Below are positions 1-9,349 of a DNA stretch of 64,000 nucleotides, in pieces. This DNA is from Corynebacterium lowii (lineage in GTDB: Bacteria > Actinomycetota > Actinomycetes > Mycobacteriales > Mycobacteriaceae): NCBI RefSeq assembly GCF_001412085.1, contig NZ_LKEV01000001.1, forward strand, positions 558,001 to 622,000. The letters run 5' to 3'. Each line of letters opens with the position of its first letter. Position 1 is the first letter of the stretch. The position numbers and the translations under genes were made by a program. Under the pieces are notes generated by a model. That model saw only the letters and a program-made list of their open reading frames with translations. It did not search any database and had not been told where the DNA came from.

Positions 1-139
1 GAGACTCAAAGAAATAGAGCTTTTCCCCCGCGCCGAGGAAGCCCTGCCACTTGGAACCGTGTTCGCGCCATTCCGGTGCCCACAGGGTGTAGTAATCGCC
101 CTCGGTTAGAGATAGCTTCACGGGGAGGATAGCTCTCAT
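1..139 (-). CDS. Conserved hypothetical protein (N-terminal part, cut by window edge)
   Basis: An open frame starts with ATG at 139 and runs off the left edge. It reads MRAILPVKLSLTEGDYYT and then a Trp-rich stretch with WAPEWREHGSKWQ. This N-terminus resembles a short protein conserved in corynebacteria and mycobacteria whose function I do not know. It lies 28 bases downstream of the NlpC/P60 gene on the same strand, so it may be the last gene of that transcript. A second in-frame ATG at 145 is possible. Only 46 codons are visible, so no domain can be assigned. Confidence 0.6.
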   Translation of the reverse strand, partial: MRAILPVKLSLTEGDYYTLWAPEWREHGSKWQGFLGAGEKLYFFES

Positions 140-167
140 GCTCATGGCGGGGATTGTACCCGAGGGG

Positions 168-1052
168 CTAGCCGGTGGGGCGGTAGAACCCCTGAAAGGT
201 CATTCCCATATTGGAGGTGCGCACGGGGTTCTCCTGAACGGGGTCGCCCGCCTCGATCATCATGCCGTTTCCCGAATACATAGCCACGTGCCCATCCCAC
301 ACGGCTAGGTCGCCGGGTTGTAGTTCCGAGGCATCTACCGGGCGGCCCACCGCCTGATCTTGGGCGAGGCGGGGAAGTTCCACCCCGGCCTGCCGCCACG
401 CCCATTGCGTGAGCCCGGAGCAATCGAAGCCCTCGGGGGTGGTGCCACCCCAGGAATACGGGGTGCCGATCGCGCTGCGTGCCGCGGCCACTGCCTGCTC
501 ACCCGAGCCGGTGGGGTCGGAGCTGCTTGGTTCTGTGGGGGTCGGCTCTGTGGGGGTGGACTCTGGGGGAGCTTCGGCAGGTTGTGCTTCTGGCGCGCGG
601 GGAATGGCTTCTGGCTGCTCCGGGGTATCAGCCAGTTGTGCGGCCACGGGGGCGAGATCGGCCTCTAATTGTGTGCTGCGCTGCTGGGCGGCGGCAAGGG
701 CTTGTTCTCCCCACAGGCGGGCCTGGGCTTGGAGCGTGGCCCAGGCGGCGGGGCCACCGGCGGCCTGAGCCGCCAGGAGGGGGATTTTATTGAGGAGATC
801 GAGGGCTATGCGCAGGAGATCGCCGCGAGCCGCTGCGATGAGGTGGTCACCGGCCCCGGCCAGATTGAGGGTGCGTTGCCTATCGCGCAGGAGCGCTTGG
901 GCGTGATCGGTAAGAGGAAAGGGGTCGGGCCGAAAATAGCGTCCCAGGGGAGTAGCCGCTTGGAGATCGGGTACCTCGCGCAGCGCGGGTAGGGGCAAAG
1001 GCGCGGGAACCAAGCGCGCGAGGGTGGAAAGATAAGGCAGAAGCGCTATCAC
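168..1052 (-). CDS. NlpC/P60-family peptidoglycan hydrolase
   Basis: A 294-residue protein with a C-terminal NlpC/P60 cysteine peptidase domain (about 185-294) that should cleave peptide stems of peptidoglycan. The catalytic Cys is in FDCSGLTQW (about residue 211), the His in GHVAMY (about 255) and an acidic residue lies 12 positions later in MMIEAG (about 267). This Cys-His-Glu spacing matches what is reported for mycobacterial RipA. The N-terminal 140 residues are helical, followed by a Pro/Thr/Ser-rich linker (about 145-185). No signal peptide or membrane segment is evident, so export is unexplained. Its ATG overlaps the stop of the upstream 95-residue gene by 4 bases, indicating translational coupling. 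C. glutamicum has a comparable hydrolase beside upp. Confidence 0.85.
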   Translation of the reverse strand: MIALLPYLSTLARLVPAPLPLPALREVPDLQAATPLGRYFRPDPFPLTDHAQALLRDRQRTLNLAGAGDHLIAAARGDLLRIALDLLNKIPLLAAQAAGGPAAWATLQAQARLWGEQALAAAQQRSTQLEADLAPVAAQLADTPEQPEAIPRAPEAQPAEAPPESTPTEPTPTEPSSSDPTGSGEQAVAAARSAIGTPYSWGGTTPEGFDCSGLTQWAWRQAGVELPRLAQDQAVGRPVDASELQPGDLAVWDGHVAMYSGNGMMIEAGDPVQENPVRTSNMGMTFQGFYRPTG

Positions 1053-1336
1053 GGCAGTGCCCTCCGCTGAGTATCGAGGTGGTGAGCCAGGCCGGAATCG
1101 TGGTCCTCCATGCGGTCCACCGCGTGCAGGGAATCCTCGGCGAGGCGCCGACCGTGAGCTAGGAGGGCGTCGTGACGCTGGTGTAATGCGTCTACCGCCT
1201 GGGTTAGCTGGGACTGAAAAGCCTCGGTGGCGGGCACGGAGGGAGGAATGGAAAAGGCGGGGGCGGGCTGGGGAGCGCAGCAGTGCGCGAGTTCCGCGGC
1301 CAGGCGGCGGGCGTGGGAGAGATCAATACTAAGCAT
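1049..1336 (-). CDS. Small helical protein coupled to the NlpC/P60 hydrolase
   Basis: A 95-residue, Ala/His-rich, mostly helical protein. It has no signal peptide and no transmembrane segment. The size, helix-turn-helix pattern and Ala-rich character recall the small EspC/WXG100-like proteins of actinobacterial type VII secretion, but there is no WXG motif and I cannot confirm the family. It is the first gene of a two- or three-gene minus-strand unit whose second member is the NlpC/P60 hydrolase, overlapping it by 4 bases (ATGA). The start ATG at 1336 faces the upp promoter across a 76-base gap. A role as partner, inhibitor or export helper for the hydrolase is inference only. Confidence 0.6.
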   Translation of the reverse strand: MLSIDLSHARRLAAELAHCCAPQPAPAFSIPPSVPATEAFQSQLTQAVDALHQRHDALLAHGRRLAEDSLHAVDRMEDHDSGLAHHLDTQRRALP

Positions 1337-1399
1337 GGTCTCTTAGACTGCCCCCACCGTGGAACGGTTCCCGTGAAATCAGAATGGGGCCACGCGGCT

Positions 1400-1412
1400 T
1401 AGGATAGGCAGC
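1400..1412 (+). promoter_or_regulatory. -10 element of a leaderless upp promoter
   Basis: TAGGAT (1400-1405) matches the actinobacterial -10 consensus TANNNT. It is followed by exactly 7 bases and then the upp ATG at 1413. No Shine-Dalgarno sequence fits between them. The expected transcription start is therefore at or next to the A of the ATG. Confidence 0.55.
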
Positions 1413-2048
1413 ATGGACATCACCGTGATTGACCACCCGCTTGCCGCCTCCCGTTTGACCATCATGCGCGATCATCGCAGTGATAACGCAGCTTTCCGCG
1501 CCGCGCTGGCGGACCTAGGGGCCATGCTCATCTACGAGGCCGCCCGCGATCTGCCCGTGGAGCACTTTGATACCGAAACCCCGGTGGCTATCGCGCGCGG
1601 TACTCGCCTGGAAAATCCCCCGATTATCGTTCCCGTGATTCGCGCCGGGCTGGGCATGATTGATCCCGCGCTGTCGATGATCCCGGATGCTCAGGTGGGG
1701 TTCATCGGCTTGGCGCGCGATGAAACCACCCACGAACCCGTGCCTTATCTGGAGGCCCTGCCGGAGGATTTGCGGGGGCGCGCGGTATTCGTGGTGGACC
1801 CCATGCTGGCCACCGGGGGTTCTCTGTTGCACGCGGTGCGTCTCTTAGCCGAGCGCGGAGCCACGGATATTACGGCGGTGTGCATGGTCTCCGCGCAACC
1901 GGGGGTGGACGCTCTGGCGGAGTCCGGGCTGCCCGTGCGGCTCGTGACCGCCACCGTGGACCCCGGCCTCAACGAGGATGCGTACATTGTTCCGGGATTG
2001 GGGGACGCCGGCGATCGTCTTTATGGCCCGCGGAATATTGATCTCTAG
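1413..2048 (+). CDS. upp: Uracil phosphoribosyltransferase
   Basis: A 211-residue cytosolic enzyme that converts uracil and PRPP to UMP in pyrimidine salvage. The PRPP-binding loop is visible as [15 protein letters not shown] (about residues 130-144), and the C-terminal uracil-binding region contains [17 protein letters not shown]. Length is normal for the family (about 208-211). The start is fixed by ATG 1413, seven bases after a TAGGAT -10 hexamer. It is probably monocistronic: the next gene on the strand is about 150 bases away and encodes a regulator. Position next to an NlpC/P60 gene agrees with C. glutamicum. Confidence 0.97.
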   Translation: MDITVIDHPLAASRLTIMRDHRSDNAAFRAALADLGAMLIYEAARDLPVEHFDTETPVAIARGTRLENPPIIVPVIRAGLGMIDPALSMIPDAQVGFIGLARDETTHEPVPYLEALPEDLRGRAVFVVDPMLATGGSLLHAVRLLAERGATDITAVCMVSAQPGVDALAESGLPVRLVTATVDPGLNEDAYIVPGLGDAGDRLYGPRNIDL

Positions 2049-2205
2049 GTGTGGCGTGAAGAGCATTTTCCTCCCTGTATGTGCATGAAGGTGAACTTAA
2101 TCCCGATGCCCTGGTGCGTACTTTTGGATATAAAGCGAGGGAGAAACCAAGCCTGCACAATGTAATTGGCAGACAATTCCTGTTGTAGTGGGCAGGATGG
2201 TCGCT

Positions 2206-2616
2206 ATGAGCGGCGAGGAAAATTGGGTCCAATGGGCGAGCTACGGGCATGCCCTGGGACGCAATCTCAAAGAGCTGCGGTTAATGCGTGGGCTCAGCCA
2301 ACAGGAGCTTGCGGATCTCGCAGGAATAAGCCGCAATCAGGTAAGCAATCTCGAACGCAACGAGAACACCAGTACCAAATCCTCCGATCCGGTACTTTCC
2401 ACCGTGTACAAGCTAGCCCGGGCTCTTCAGGTTCCACCCGCGGTATTACTTCCCGGCGTGGGGCACTCGGTGGATCTCATTTGCCACTCGCGCGAGGGGA
2501 TTGAGGTTTCCTTTGCCTGGCCGAACTCGGAGGAGGATACCCTCGCGTTCCGGCCGCGCGAGCTTGTTGCGCAGTGGCAGCGCTGGAAGCAGGAATCCGA
2601 AGGGGATCAACAGTGA
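2206..2616 (+). CDS. XRE-family helix-turn-helix transcriptional regulator
   Basis: About 136 residues. An N-terminal Cro/C1-type HTH spans about residues 18-75 and includes LKELRLMRGLSQQELADLAG and ISRNQVSNLERNEN. The C-terminal 50 residues are acidic with several Trp and match no domain I recognise. ATG 2206 is preferred because GGCAGGA lies 8 bases upstream. ATG 2197 and GTG 2188 are in frame, and a TGTAGT hexamer at 2184-2189 would suit a leaderless start at 2197. The gene sits between upp and an M20 amidohydrolase, where C. glutamicum also has a regulator. The target is unknown. The phosphomannomutase gene (pmmB) that I recall following it in C. glutamicum is absent. Confidence 0.85.
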   Translation: MSGEENWVQWASYGHALGRNLKELRLMRGLSQQELADLAGISRNQVSNLERNENTSTKSSDPVLSTVYKLARALQVPPAVLLPGVGHSVDLICHSREGIEVSFAWPNSEEDTLAFRPRELVAQWQRWKQESEGDQQ

Positions 2617-2683
2617 GCTCATCGGGGGCGCTACTATAGCCAAATACGCTTAACGCTGATAACGCTGAAAAGTAGCCGCGTTG

Positions 2684-3910
2684 ATGGCACCGATGAGGAG
2701 GCGAGAGAGACCCGTGCGCCTGGCAGACCACGTGAGAGCATGGCTAACCGCCCACCGCGACGAAGTAATATCGTGGCGCCGTCACTTACATGCTCACCCG
2801 GAACTCTCCCATGAGGAGCACTCCACCACGGCTTTTCTTGCCGAGGTGCTGCGCGAGCACGGCCTAGAGCCGCGGTTATTGCCGGGCACGGGGCTCACCG
2901 TGGATGTGGGTGCCCAGGACGCCTCCATCCCCAGGCTGGCGTTCCGGGCGGATATTGATGCCCTCCCGGTGCGGGAGGTCACGGGTCTGCCCTTTTCCTC
3001 CACCGCCGCCGGGGTGTCGCACGCCTGCGGGCACGATGTGCACACGACTATCGCGCTCGCGCTGGCCTGCGCCTTGGCCGAGGTGGCGTCGAAAAGCGAA
3101 AGCGGGGAGCAGGTGCCCCCGGTGCGGGTGATTTTCCAACCCGCCGAGGAGGTGCTGGCGGGCGGAGCCTCCGAGGTGATCGCCGCCGGTGCCCTCGATG
3201 GCGTGGGGGCGATCTATGCGCTGCACGTGGAGCCGAAGCTCCCGGTGGGCAAGGTGGGGCTGCGCAGCGGGGCGATTACCTCCGCCACCGATCTGCTCAC
3301 CATCGACGTCACCGGCCCCGGCGGACACAGCTCGCGCCCGCACCTTTCTGCCGATGTGGTTTATGGGCTCTCCAAGCTGGTCACGGACTTGCCCGGCTTG
3401 CTTTCGCGCCGAGTGGACCCGCGCACCGGAACCGTGCTGGTCTTTGGCTCTATCAAGGCGGGCGACGCCCCCAATGCCATTCCGCAGGCGGGCCGCCTCA
3501 GCGGAACGCTGCGCACGGCAGACATGGGCGTATGGCGCACCGCCCAACCGCTGATCGAACAGTTGGTAACCCAGGTGCTCGCCCCCACGGGCTGCGCGCA
3601 CCGGCTGGATTATCTGCGCGGGGTGCCCCCGGTGCTTAACGACGCCGCGGCCACCGCGATCCTGGCGGAGGGGGCCACGCACCTCGACCCGCAGGCGGTG
3701 ACGGAGGCCCCGCAATCCTCGGGCGGCGAGGATTTCTCCTGGTACCTGCAAAAAACGTCGGGGGCGATGGCGCGGCTGGGCTGTTGGTCCGGGGAAGGTA
3801 ACCCCCAGGATTTGCACCAGGGCGATCTGCGGGTGGACGAGCGCGCCGTGGATATGGGGGTGCGCCTTTTTGCCGAGGTAGTACAGCGGCATCGCTTTGG
3901 CGAGGGGTAG
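2684..3910 (+). CDS. M20-family amidohydrolase (AmiA-like)
   Basis: About 408 residues, a zinc-dependent M20 peptidase/amidohydrolase of the aminoacylase/hippuricase group. Metal and catalytic motifs are present: HACGHDVHT (about 110), FQPAEEV (about 150), LHVEPKLPVGKVG and the C-terminal GGEDFSWYL. The dimerisation insert (about 185-300) contains GPGGHSSRPH. The enzyme is cytosolic and probably removes an acyl group from N-acyl amino acids or related amides. The substrate cannot be deduced. The start is uncertain: ATG 2684 has no clear ribosome site, whereas GTG 2714 has GAGGAG 12-13 bases upstream and gives the usual family N-terminus. C. glutamicum carries amiA just before lpdA. Confidence 0.9.
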   Translation: MAPMRRRERPVRLADHVRAWLTAHRDEVISWRRHLHAHPELSHEEHSTTAFLAEVLREHGLEPRLLPGTGLTVDVGAQDASIPRLAFRADIDALPVREVTGLPFSSTAAGVSHACGHDVHTTIALALACALAEVASKSESGEQVPPVRVIFQPAEEVLAGGASEVIAAGALDGVGAIYALHVEPKLPVGKVGLRSGAITSATDLLTIDVTGPGGHSSRPHLSADVVYGLSKLVTDLPGLLSRRVDPRTGTVLVFGSIKAGDAPNAIPQAGRLSGTLRTADMGVWRTAQPLIEQLVTQVLAPTGCAHRLDYLRGVPPVLNDAAATAILAEGATHLDPQAVTEAPQSSGGEDFSWYLQKTSGAMARLGCWSGEGNPQDLHQGDLRVDERAVDMGVRLFAEVVQRHRFGEG

Positions 3911-4054
3911 CAGCGGGGGCGTCGTAGAGCCCGGTGGGAAATAGCGCGGAATAGCCGTTAGCGGGAGGCGCGGGGGCGGGTGGGTTAGACTTGCAGGCGC
4001 ACTGCACCCCGTGGAATACCAAAAACGACAATAAGCATTTGTGGAGGTTACCCC

Positions 4055-5464
4055 TTGTCCAAGCGCATCGTTATCATCGGCGGCGGCCCGGCAGGTTATG
4101 AGGCCGCCCTGGCGGGAGCGAAGTACGGCGCGGAGATCACCCTGGTGGAAAACGACGGGCCGGGAGGCTCGGCGGTGATTCACGATTGCGTGCCCTCCAA
4201 GTCCTTCATCGCCGGCGCCAATATTAAGACCGACTTGCGCCGCGCCGACGCGATGGGCCTGGGCAAGGACGTCACCGAGGCTCGCCTGGACATCGACGCC
4301 CTGAATAAGCGTGTACGTTCCCTGGCGAACGACCAGTCCGGGGACATTCGCGCCCAGTTGGAGCGCATTGGGGTGCGGGTGATCGACGGTATCGCCCGCT
4401 TTGACGATTACAAGCCCAAGCAGACCACCCACTACATCAAGGCCACTCACAACGCCGATGGCACCGAGGAAATCCTCGAATGTGATCTGGTGCTCCTGGC
4501 CACGGGCGCGCGCCCGCGCATTTTGCCCGGTGCCCGCCCCGATGGGGAGCGCATTTTTACCTGGCAGCAGGTCTATGACCTCGAAGAAATGCCCGAACAC
4601 CTCATCGTGGTGGGCTCCGGCGTGACCGGCGCGGAGTTCGTTTCCGCCTTTGCGGAGCTGGGCGTGCAGGTGACGATGGTGGCCTCCCGCGATCGCATTT
4701 TGCCCCACGACGACGCCGACGCCGCCGACGTGCTGGAAACGGTGCTCTCCGAGCGTGGCGTGAAGCTGGTGAAGCATGCCCGCGTGGACGAGGTGGTCAA
4801 CACCGGCTCCGGCGTGGTGGTGCGCACCGCCGACGGCCGCGAGATCGAGGGCTCCCACGCCCTGATGACGGTGGGCTCGGTGCCCAGCACCAAGGATCTG
4901 GGGCTCGAAGGCGTGGGTGTGGAGGTGACCCCCTCCGGGCATATCCACGTGGACCGCGTATCGCGCACCAACGTGGCCGGCGTGTACGCCGCCGGTGACT
5001 GCACCGACCTCTTCCCCCTGGCCTCCGTGGCGGCCATGCAGGGGCGCATCGCCATGTATCACGCCCTGGGTGAGGGGGTATCCCCGCTGCGCCTTAAGAC
5101 GGTGGCCACCGCCGTGTTCACCCGCCCGGAGATCGCCTCGGTGGGCGTGACCCAGCACCAGATCGAATCCGGTGAGGTGCGCGCCCGCAGCATTACCCTG
5201 CCGTTGCAAACCAACCCGCGCGCCAAGATGCGTTCGCTGCGCCACGGCTTTGTCAAGCTCTTCTGCCGCGAGCACTCCGGCATCATCATCGGCGGCGCAA
5301 TCGTGGCCCCCACGGCCTCGGAGCTGATTCTGCCCATTTCCGTGGCGGTGAATAATAACCTTACGGTGAACTCCCTGGCGGATTCCTTTGCCGTGTACCC
5401 CTCGCTTTCGGGCTCCATCACGGAGGCAGCCCGCCGCCTGGTTTCCCACGACGACCTGGGCTAA
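4055..5464 (+). CDS. lpdA: LpdA-type flavoprotein disulfide reductase family protein (NAD(P)H-quinone dehydrogenase type)
   Basis: A 469-residue FAD/NAD(P)H pyridine-nucleotide oxidoreductase. The FAD-binding GGGPAGYEA is at the N-terminus, the second nucleotide-binding fold is around VVGSGVTGAEF (about 185-195), and AAGDCTDLFPLASVA is the second FAD motif. The active-site region reads GGSAVIHDCVPSK: true lipoamide dehydrogenases have CxxxxC here, but the first Cys is Ala/Val-like, leaving one Cys. The C-terminal His-Glu pair is also missing (YPSLSGSITEA). These features match mycobacterial LpdA (Rv3303c), reported to reduce quinones rather than lipoamide. The start is TTG 4055 with GTGGAGG 8 bases upstream. 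It lies 105 bases before pyc, as in C. glutamicum. Confidence 0.9.
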   Translation: MSKRIVIIGGGPAGYEAALAGAKYGAEITLVENDGPGGSAVIHDCVPSKSFIAGANIKTDLRRADAMGLGKDVTEARLDIDALNKRVRSLANDQSGDIRAQLERIGVRVIDGIARFDDYKPKQTTHYIKATHNADGTEEILECDLVLLATGARPRILPGARPDGERIFTWQQVYDLEEMPEHLIVVGSGVTGAEFVSAFAELGVQVTMVASRDRILPHDDADAADVLETVLSERGVKLVKHARVDEVVNTGSGVVVRTADGREIEGSHALMTVGSVPSTKDLGLEGVGVEVTPSGHIHVDRVSRTNVAGVYAAGDCTDLFPLASVAAMQGRIAMYHALGEGVSPLRLKTVATAVFTRPEIASVGVTQHQIESGEVRARSITLPLQTNPRAKMRSLRHGFVKLFCREHSGIIIGGAIVAPTASELILPISVAVNNNLTVNSLADSFAVYPSLSGSITEAARRLVSHDDLG

Positions 5465-5569
5465 TCCGGCAGGCAGGGGAAGCGCAAAGCGGCGTCCCGG
5501 CGGTGCGTTACACTACGCAGTAGCTTTTTAACACCGCTCACACTCACATCTGTGAGAAAGGACATCGCT

Positions 5570-8500
5570 GTGGTAGCGCAATCCCTGCCCACATTTGAAA
5601 AAATCCTCGTAGCCAACCGAGGCGAGATCGCCGTGCGGGCCTTCCGCGCCGCCTACGAGGTGGGCGCGGAAACAGTGGCGGTGTACCCCGCCGAGGATCG
5701 CAACTCCTTCCACCGTTCCTTTGCCTCCGAGGCCGTGTGCATTGGTGCCGGGGATTCCCCGGTGAAGGCTTACCTCAACATCGACGAGGTGATTCGCGCC
5801 GCCAAGCAGACCGGAGCCGATGCCATCTACCCCGGCTACGGCTTCCTCTCCGAGAACGCCACCCTAGCCCGCCGCTGCGTGGAAAATGGCCTGACCTTCA
5901 TCGGCCCGCCCGCCGAGGTGCTGGACCTCACCGGCGATAAGGCCGCCGCCGTGGAGGCCGCCCGCGAGGCGGGCCTGCCGATCCTCGATGATTCCGAGCC
6001 CTCCGAGAACATTGACGACCTGGTGGAGATGGCTAAGGATCGCGAGTTTCCCATCTTCGTGAAGGCCGTGGCCGGTGGCGGCGGGCGCGGCATGCGCTTC
6101 GTGGGCAGCCCGGAGGAACTACCCGCGCTGGCTGCGGAGGCGTCGAGGGAGGCGTCGGCAGCCTTTGGCGATGGCCGCGTGTACCTGGAGCGCGCGGTGG
6201 TCAACCCCCAGCACATCGAGGTACAGATTCTGGGTGATGCCGCGGGCAACGTGATTCACCTCTACGAGCGCGATTGCTCCTTGCAGCGCCGCCACCAAAA
6301 GGTGGTGGAGATCGCCCCGGCCCAGCACCTTAACCCCGAGTTGCGCGAGCGCATCTGCGCCGATGCCGTGGCCTTTGCCGAGCACATCGGCTACCAGGGG
6401 GCGGGCACCGTGGAGTTCCTGGTGGATGACCAGGGCAACCACGTGTTCATTGAGATGAACCCGCGTATCCAGGTGGAGCACACGGTGACCGAGGAGGTCA
6501 CCCAGGTGGACCTGGTGAAGGCGCAGCTGCGCCTGGCGGCCGGGGCCACCCTGGAGGATCTGGGGCTGAGCCAGGAGAAGATCGTCACTCACGGCGCGGC
6601 CCTGCAATGCCGCATCACCACCGAGGACCCCAATAACGGCTTCCGCCCGGATACCGGCACGATCACGGCTTACCGCAGCCCGGGTGGCGCGGGCGTGCGC
6701 CTGGACGGCGCGGCCATGTTGGGTGGCGAGATCACCCCGAACTTCGATTCCATGCTGGTGAAGATGACCTGCCGCGGCTCGGATTTTGCCACCGCCGTGG
6801 CCCGCGCCCAGCGCGCCCTGGCGGAGTTCACCGTCTCCGGCGTGGCCACCAACATCGGTTTCCTGCGCGCCCTGCTGCGCGAGGAGGACTTCCAGCATGA
6901 GCGCATCGCCACCTCCTTCATCGCGGATCACCCCTGGTTGCTCCAGGCCCCGCCCGCCGACGATGAACCCTCGCGGATTCTCGACTACCTGGCGGACGTC
7001 ACCGTGAATAAGCCCCACGGTCCGCGCCCCACCGACCTCAACCCGCTGGATAAACTGCCCGAGCTCCCCGACGAGCCCCTGCAACGCGGTTCCCGCGATG
7101 AACTGCTGCACCTTGGCCCCCAGCGCTTTGCCGAGAAACTGCGTTCCCAGGACGCCCTGGCGCTTACGGATACCACCTTCCGCGACGCCCACCAGTCCCT
7201 CCTAGCCACCCGCGTGCGCAGCTCCGCCCTCGTGCCCGCTGCCAAGGCCGTGGCGCGGCTGACCCCGCAACTGCTCTCCGTGGAGGCCTGGGGCGGAGCC
7301 ACCTACGACGTCGCCATGCGATTCCTCCACGAGGACCCCTGGGCGCGGCTGGACGCCCTGCGCGAGGCCATGCCGAACGTGAATATCCAAATGCTGCTGC
7401 GCGGGCGCAACGCCGTGGGATATACCCCGTACCCGGACTCCGTGTGCCGCTCCTTCGTGCGCGAGGCCGCCTCCTCCGGGGTGGACATCTTCCGCATCTT
7501 CGACGCCCTCAACGATGTGAGCCAAATGCGCCCGGCTATCGACGCCGTGCTGGAAACCAACACCGCCGTGGCCGAGGTGGCGATGGCCTACTCCGGCGAT
7601 CTGAGCAACCCCGCCGAGGACCTCTACACCCTGGATTATTACCTGCGCCTGGCCGAGCAGATCGTGGAATCCGGCGCTCATATCCTGGCGATCAAGGACA
7701 TGGCCGGGCTGCTGCGGCCCTCCGCCGCCAAGAAACTGGTGAGTGCCCTGCGCAAGGAGTTTGACCTGCCGGTGCACGTGCACACCCACGACACCGCCGG
7801 TGGTCAACTGGCTACCTACCTCGCCGCCGCCGAGGCCGGGGCGGACGCCGTGGACGGCGCCTCCGCGCCGATGTCGGGCACCACCTCCCAGCCCTCGCTC
7901 TCCGCTATCGTGGCGGCCTTCGCTCACACCTACCGCGATACCGGGCTTTCGCTGGAAGCGGTGGGGGATATGGAGCCCTACTGGGAGGCTGTGCGTGCGC
8001 TCTACGCCCCCTTCGAGTCCGGGATTCCCGGCCCCACCGGGCGCGTGTACCACCACGAGATTCCCGGCGGCCAGCTCTCCAACCTGCGTACCCAGGCCAC
8101 CGCGCTGGGCCTGGGCGATCGCTTCGAGCTGATCGAGAATACGTACGCCGACGTAAACGCCATGCTCGGCTGCCCCACCAAGGTCACCCCCTCCTCCAAG
8201 GTGGTGGGCGACCTCGCCCTCTCCCTGGTGGGTACCGGAGTAACAGCTCAGGAGTTCGCCGCGGACCCGCGCGCCTACGACATTCCCGACTCCGTGATCG
8301 CCTTCCTGCGCGGCGAACTGGGCACCCCGCCCGGCGGCTGGCCCGAGGAACTACGCGATAAGGCCCTGGCCGGGCGTTCGGCTGGTGCGGCGAACCACAC
8401 CGAGATTCCCGCCGAACAGCAGGAGAGGCTGGAATCCAAGGACCGGGCCGACCGCCGCGCCGCCCTCGACGCCTTGATGTTCCCCAAGCCCGCCGCCGAG

Positions 8501-8980
8501 TTCGAGGAGCACCGCCGCCACTTTGGCGACGTCTCCGAACTGGGAGATAGGGAGTTCTTCTACGGTCTGGTGGAGGGCGAGGAGGTTTCCATCTCCCTGC
8601 CGGGTTCCGCGCGCAACATGCTGGTGCGTCTCGACGCCGTGGGCGAGCCCGACGACAAGGGCTTGCGCTCCGTGGTGGCCACCGTTAATGGACAGGTGCG
8701 CCCCATGCGCGTGCGCGACCGTTCCGTGGAATCCGTGACGGCCTCGGCGGAAAAGGCCGATCCCGGAGTGTCCGGGCATGTGGCCGCACCCTTCTCCGGG
8801 GTGGTCACCGTGAACGTGGCCGAGGGTGATGAGGTATCGGCTGGGGACCCGGTGGCGGTGATCGAGGCGATGAAGATGGAGGCCACCATCTCCGCCACCA
8901 TCGACGGCGTGATCTCCCGCGTGGTGCTCACCCAGCCCACCAAGGTGGAAGGTGGGGACCTCATTGTTGAGGTGAAGTAG
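5570..8980 (+). CDS. pyc: Pyruvate carboxylase
   Basis: A 1136-residue biotin enzyme that carboxylates pyruvate to oxaloacetate, the main anaplerotic step in corynebacteria. Order of domains: biotin carboxylase (about 10-460, with the ATP-grasp glycine loop VAGGGGRGMRF), carboxyltransferase (about 530-830, with DTTFRDAHQSLLATR, MLLRGRNAVGY and HVHTHDTAGG), an allosteric linker, and a biotinyl domain with IEAMKMEAT (Lys 35 residues from the end). GTG 5570 is chosen because AAAGGA lies 7 bases upstream. GTG 5552 adds six residues but lacks a site. A TACACT hexamer at 5511-5516 may be its -10. BirA (19990) is the likely ligase for its biotin. Confidence 0.97.
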   Translation: MVAQSLPTFEKILVANRGEIAVRAFRAAYEVGAETVAVYPAEDRNSFHRSFASEAVCIGAGDSPVKAYLNIDEVIRAAKQTGADAIYPGYGFLSENATLARRCVENGLTFIGPPAEVLDLTGDKAAAVEAAREAGLPILDDSEPSENIDDLVEMAKDREFPIFVKAVAGGGGRGMRFVGSPEELPALAAEASREASAAFGDGRVYLERAVVNPQHIEVQILGDAAGNVIHLYERDCSLQRRHQKVVEIAPAQHLNPELRERICADAVAFAEHIGYQGAGTVEFLVDDQGNHVFIEMNPRIQVEHTVTEEVTQVDLVKAQLRLAAGATLEDLGLSQEKIVTHGAALQCRITTEDPNNGFRPDTGTITAYRSPGGAGVRLDGAAMLGGEITPNFDSMLVKMTCRGSDFATAVARAQRALAEFTVSGVATNIGFLRALLREEDFQHERIATSFIADHPWLLQAPPADDEPSRILDYLADVTVNKPHGPRPTDLNPLDKLPELPDEPLQRGSRDELLHLGPQRFAEKLRSQDALALTDTTFRDAHQSLLATRVRSSALVPAAKAVARLTPQLLSVEAWGGATYDVAMRFLHEDPWARLDALREAMPNVNIQMLLRGRNAVGYTPYPDSVCRSFVREAASSGVDIFRIFDALNDVSQMRPAIDAVLETNTAVAEVAMAYSGDLSNPAEDLYTLDYYLRLAEQIVESGAHILAIKDMAGLLRPSAAKKLVSALRKEFDLPVHVHTHDTAGGQLATYLAAAEAGADAVDGASAPMSGTTSQPSLSAIVAAFAHTYRDTGLSLEAVGDMEPYWEAVRALYAPFESGIPGPTGRVYHHEIPGGQLSNLRTQATALGLGDRFELIENTYADVNAMLGCPTKVTPSSKVVGDLALSLVGTGVTAQEFAADPRAYDIPDSVIAFLRGELGTPPGGWPEELRDKALAGRSAGAANHTEIPAEQQERLESKDRADRRAALDALMFPKPAAEFEEHRRHFGDVSELGDREFFYGLVEGEEVSISLPGSARNMLVRLDAVGEPDDKGLRSVVATVNGQVRPMRVRDRSVESVTASAEKADPGVSGHVAAPFSGVVTVNVAEGDEVSAGDPVAVIEAMKMEATISATIDGVISRVVLTQPTKVEGGDLIVEVK

Positions 8981-9010
8981 TTCGATTTTGCTTTTACGGC
9001 GAGCGGAATA

Positions 9011-9061
9011 GTCATAACGGTATGTTGTGGCGGTTCTTCTGGCCGTAGGTATAGTGGCGGT
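9011..9061 (+). promoter_or_regulatory. hipB promoter with overlapping inverted repeat (putative operator)
   Basis: TATAGT (9050-9055) lies 6 bases before the hipB ATG (9062), so the transcript is probably leaderless. TTGTGG (9025-9030) is a weak -35. Overlapping the -35 is an imperfect inverted repeat, GTCATAAC (9011-9018) and GTTGTGGC (9024-9031), with 6 of 8 positions paired. The half-site GTCATAAC recurs in the perfect palindrome after hipA (10600-10622). A partial direct repeat (GGTAT...GTGGCGGT at 9019-9034 and 9048-9062) spans the promoter. Autoregulation by HipB binding here is expected of the family but inferred. Confidence 0.5.
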
Positions 9062-9349
9062 ATGTCTGGGTACAGGATTGACCGCCAAATGCGGGAGATG
9101 GGGGAGTACGTGCGTGGTTGGCGCATGGTCCTGGGGCTCACCGCGCAGCAGGTGGCGGAGCGCGCGGGGATTACCCGCGATACCCTGCGCAAAATTGAGG
9201 CGGGAAGCCCTGGGGTGCAGTTCGGTAATGTGGCCCAGGTTTTTCGCGCCCTGGGGATACTGGACCAGGTGGTAGAGGTGCTGGACCCGCTGAATAGCGA
9301 TATAGGGAGGCTGCGGGCGGGGCGGCTGGAAAAGAAGCGGGCGCGATGA
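9062..9349 (+). CDS. hipB: HipB-like antitoxin, XRE-family HTH protein
   Basis: A 95-residue DNA-binding protein. The HTH spans about residues 12-65, with VRGWRMVLGLTAQQVAERAG followed by ITRDTLRKIEAGSPG. The C-terminal tail is basic (RLEKKRAR). HipB-type proteins repress their own operon and hold the HipA kinase inactive. The stop overlaps the ATG of the downstream hipA frame by 4 bases, as in typical hipBA operons. The start is supported by the -10 hexamer 6 bases upstream. The GC content of this stretch looks lower than in neighbouring pyc, consistent with horizontal acquisition. Confidence 0.85.
   Translation: MSGYRIDRQMREMGEYVRGWRMVLGLTAQQVAERAGITRDTLRKIEAGSPGVQFGNVAQVFRALGILDQVVEVLDPLNSDIGRLRAGRLEKKRAR

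Noticed and set aside
2876..5449. Very long open frame on the minus strand (857 codons) across the amidohydrolase and lpdA genes
   Set aside because: It lies antisense to two well-supported genes, is rich in Gly/His/Arg as expected for a high-GC shadow frame, and has no family motif or ribosome site.
4055..5464. True dihydrolipoamide dehydrogenase
   Set aside because: The redox Cys pair is reduced to one Cys and the C-terminal His-Glu pair is absent, so the quinone-reductase-type LpdA assignment is preferred.
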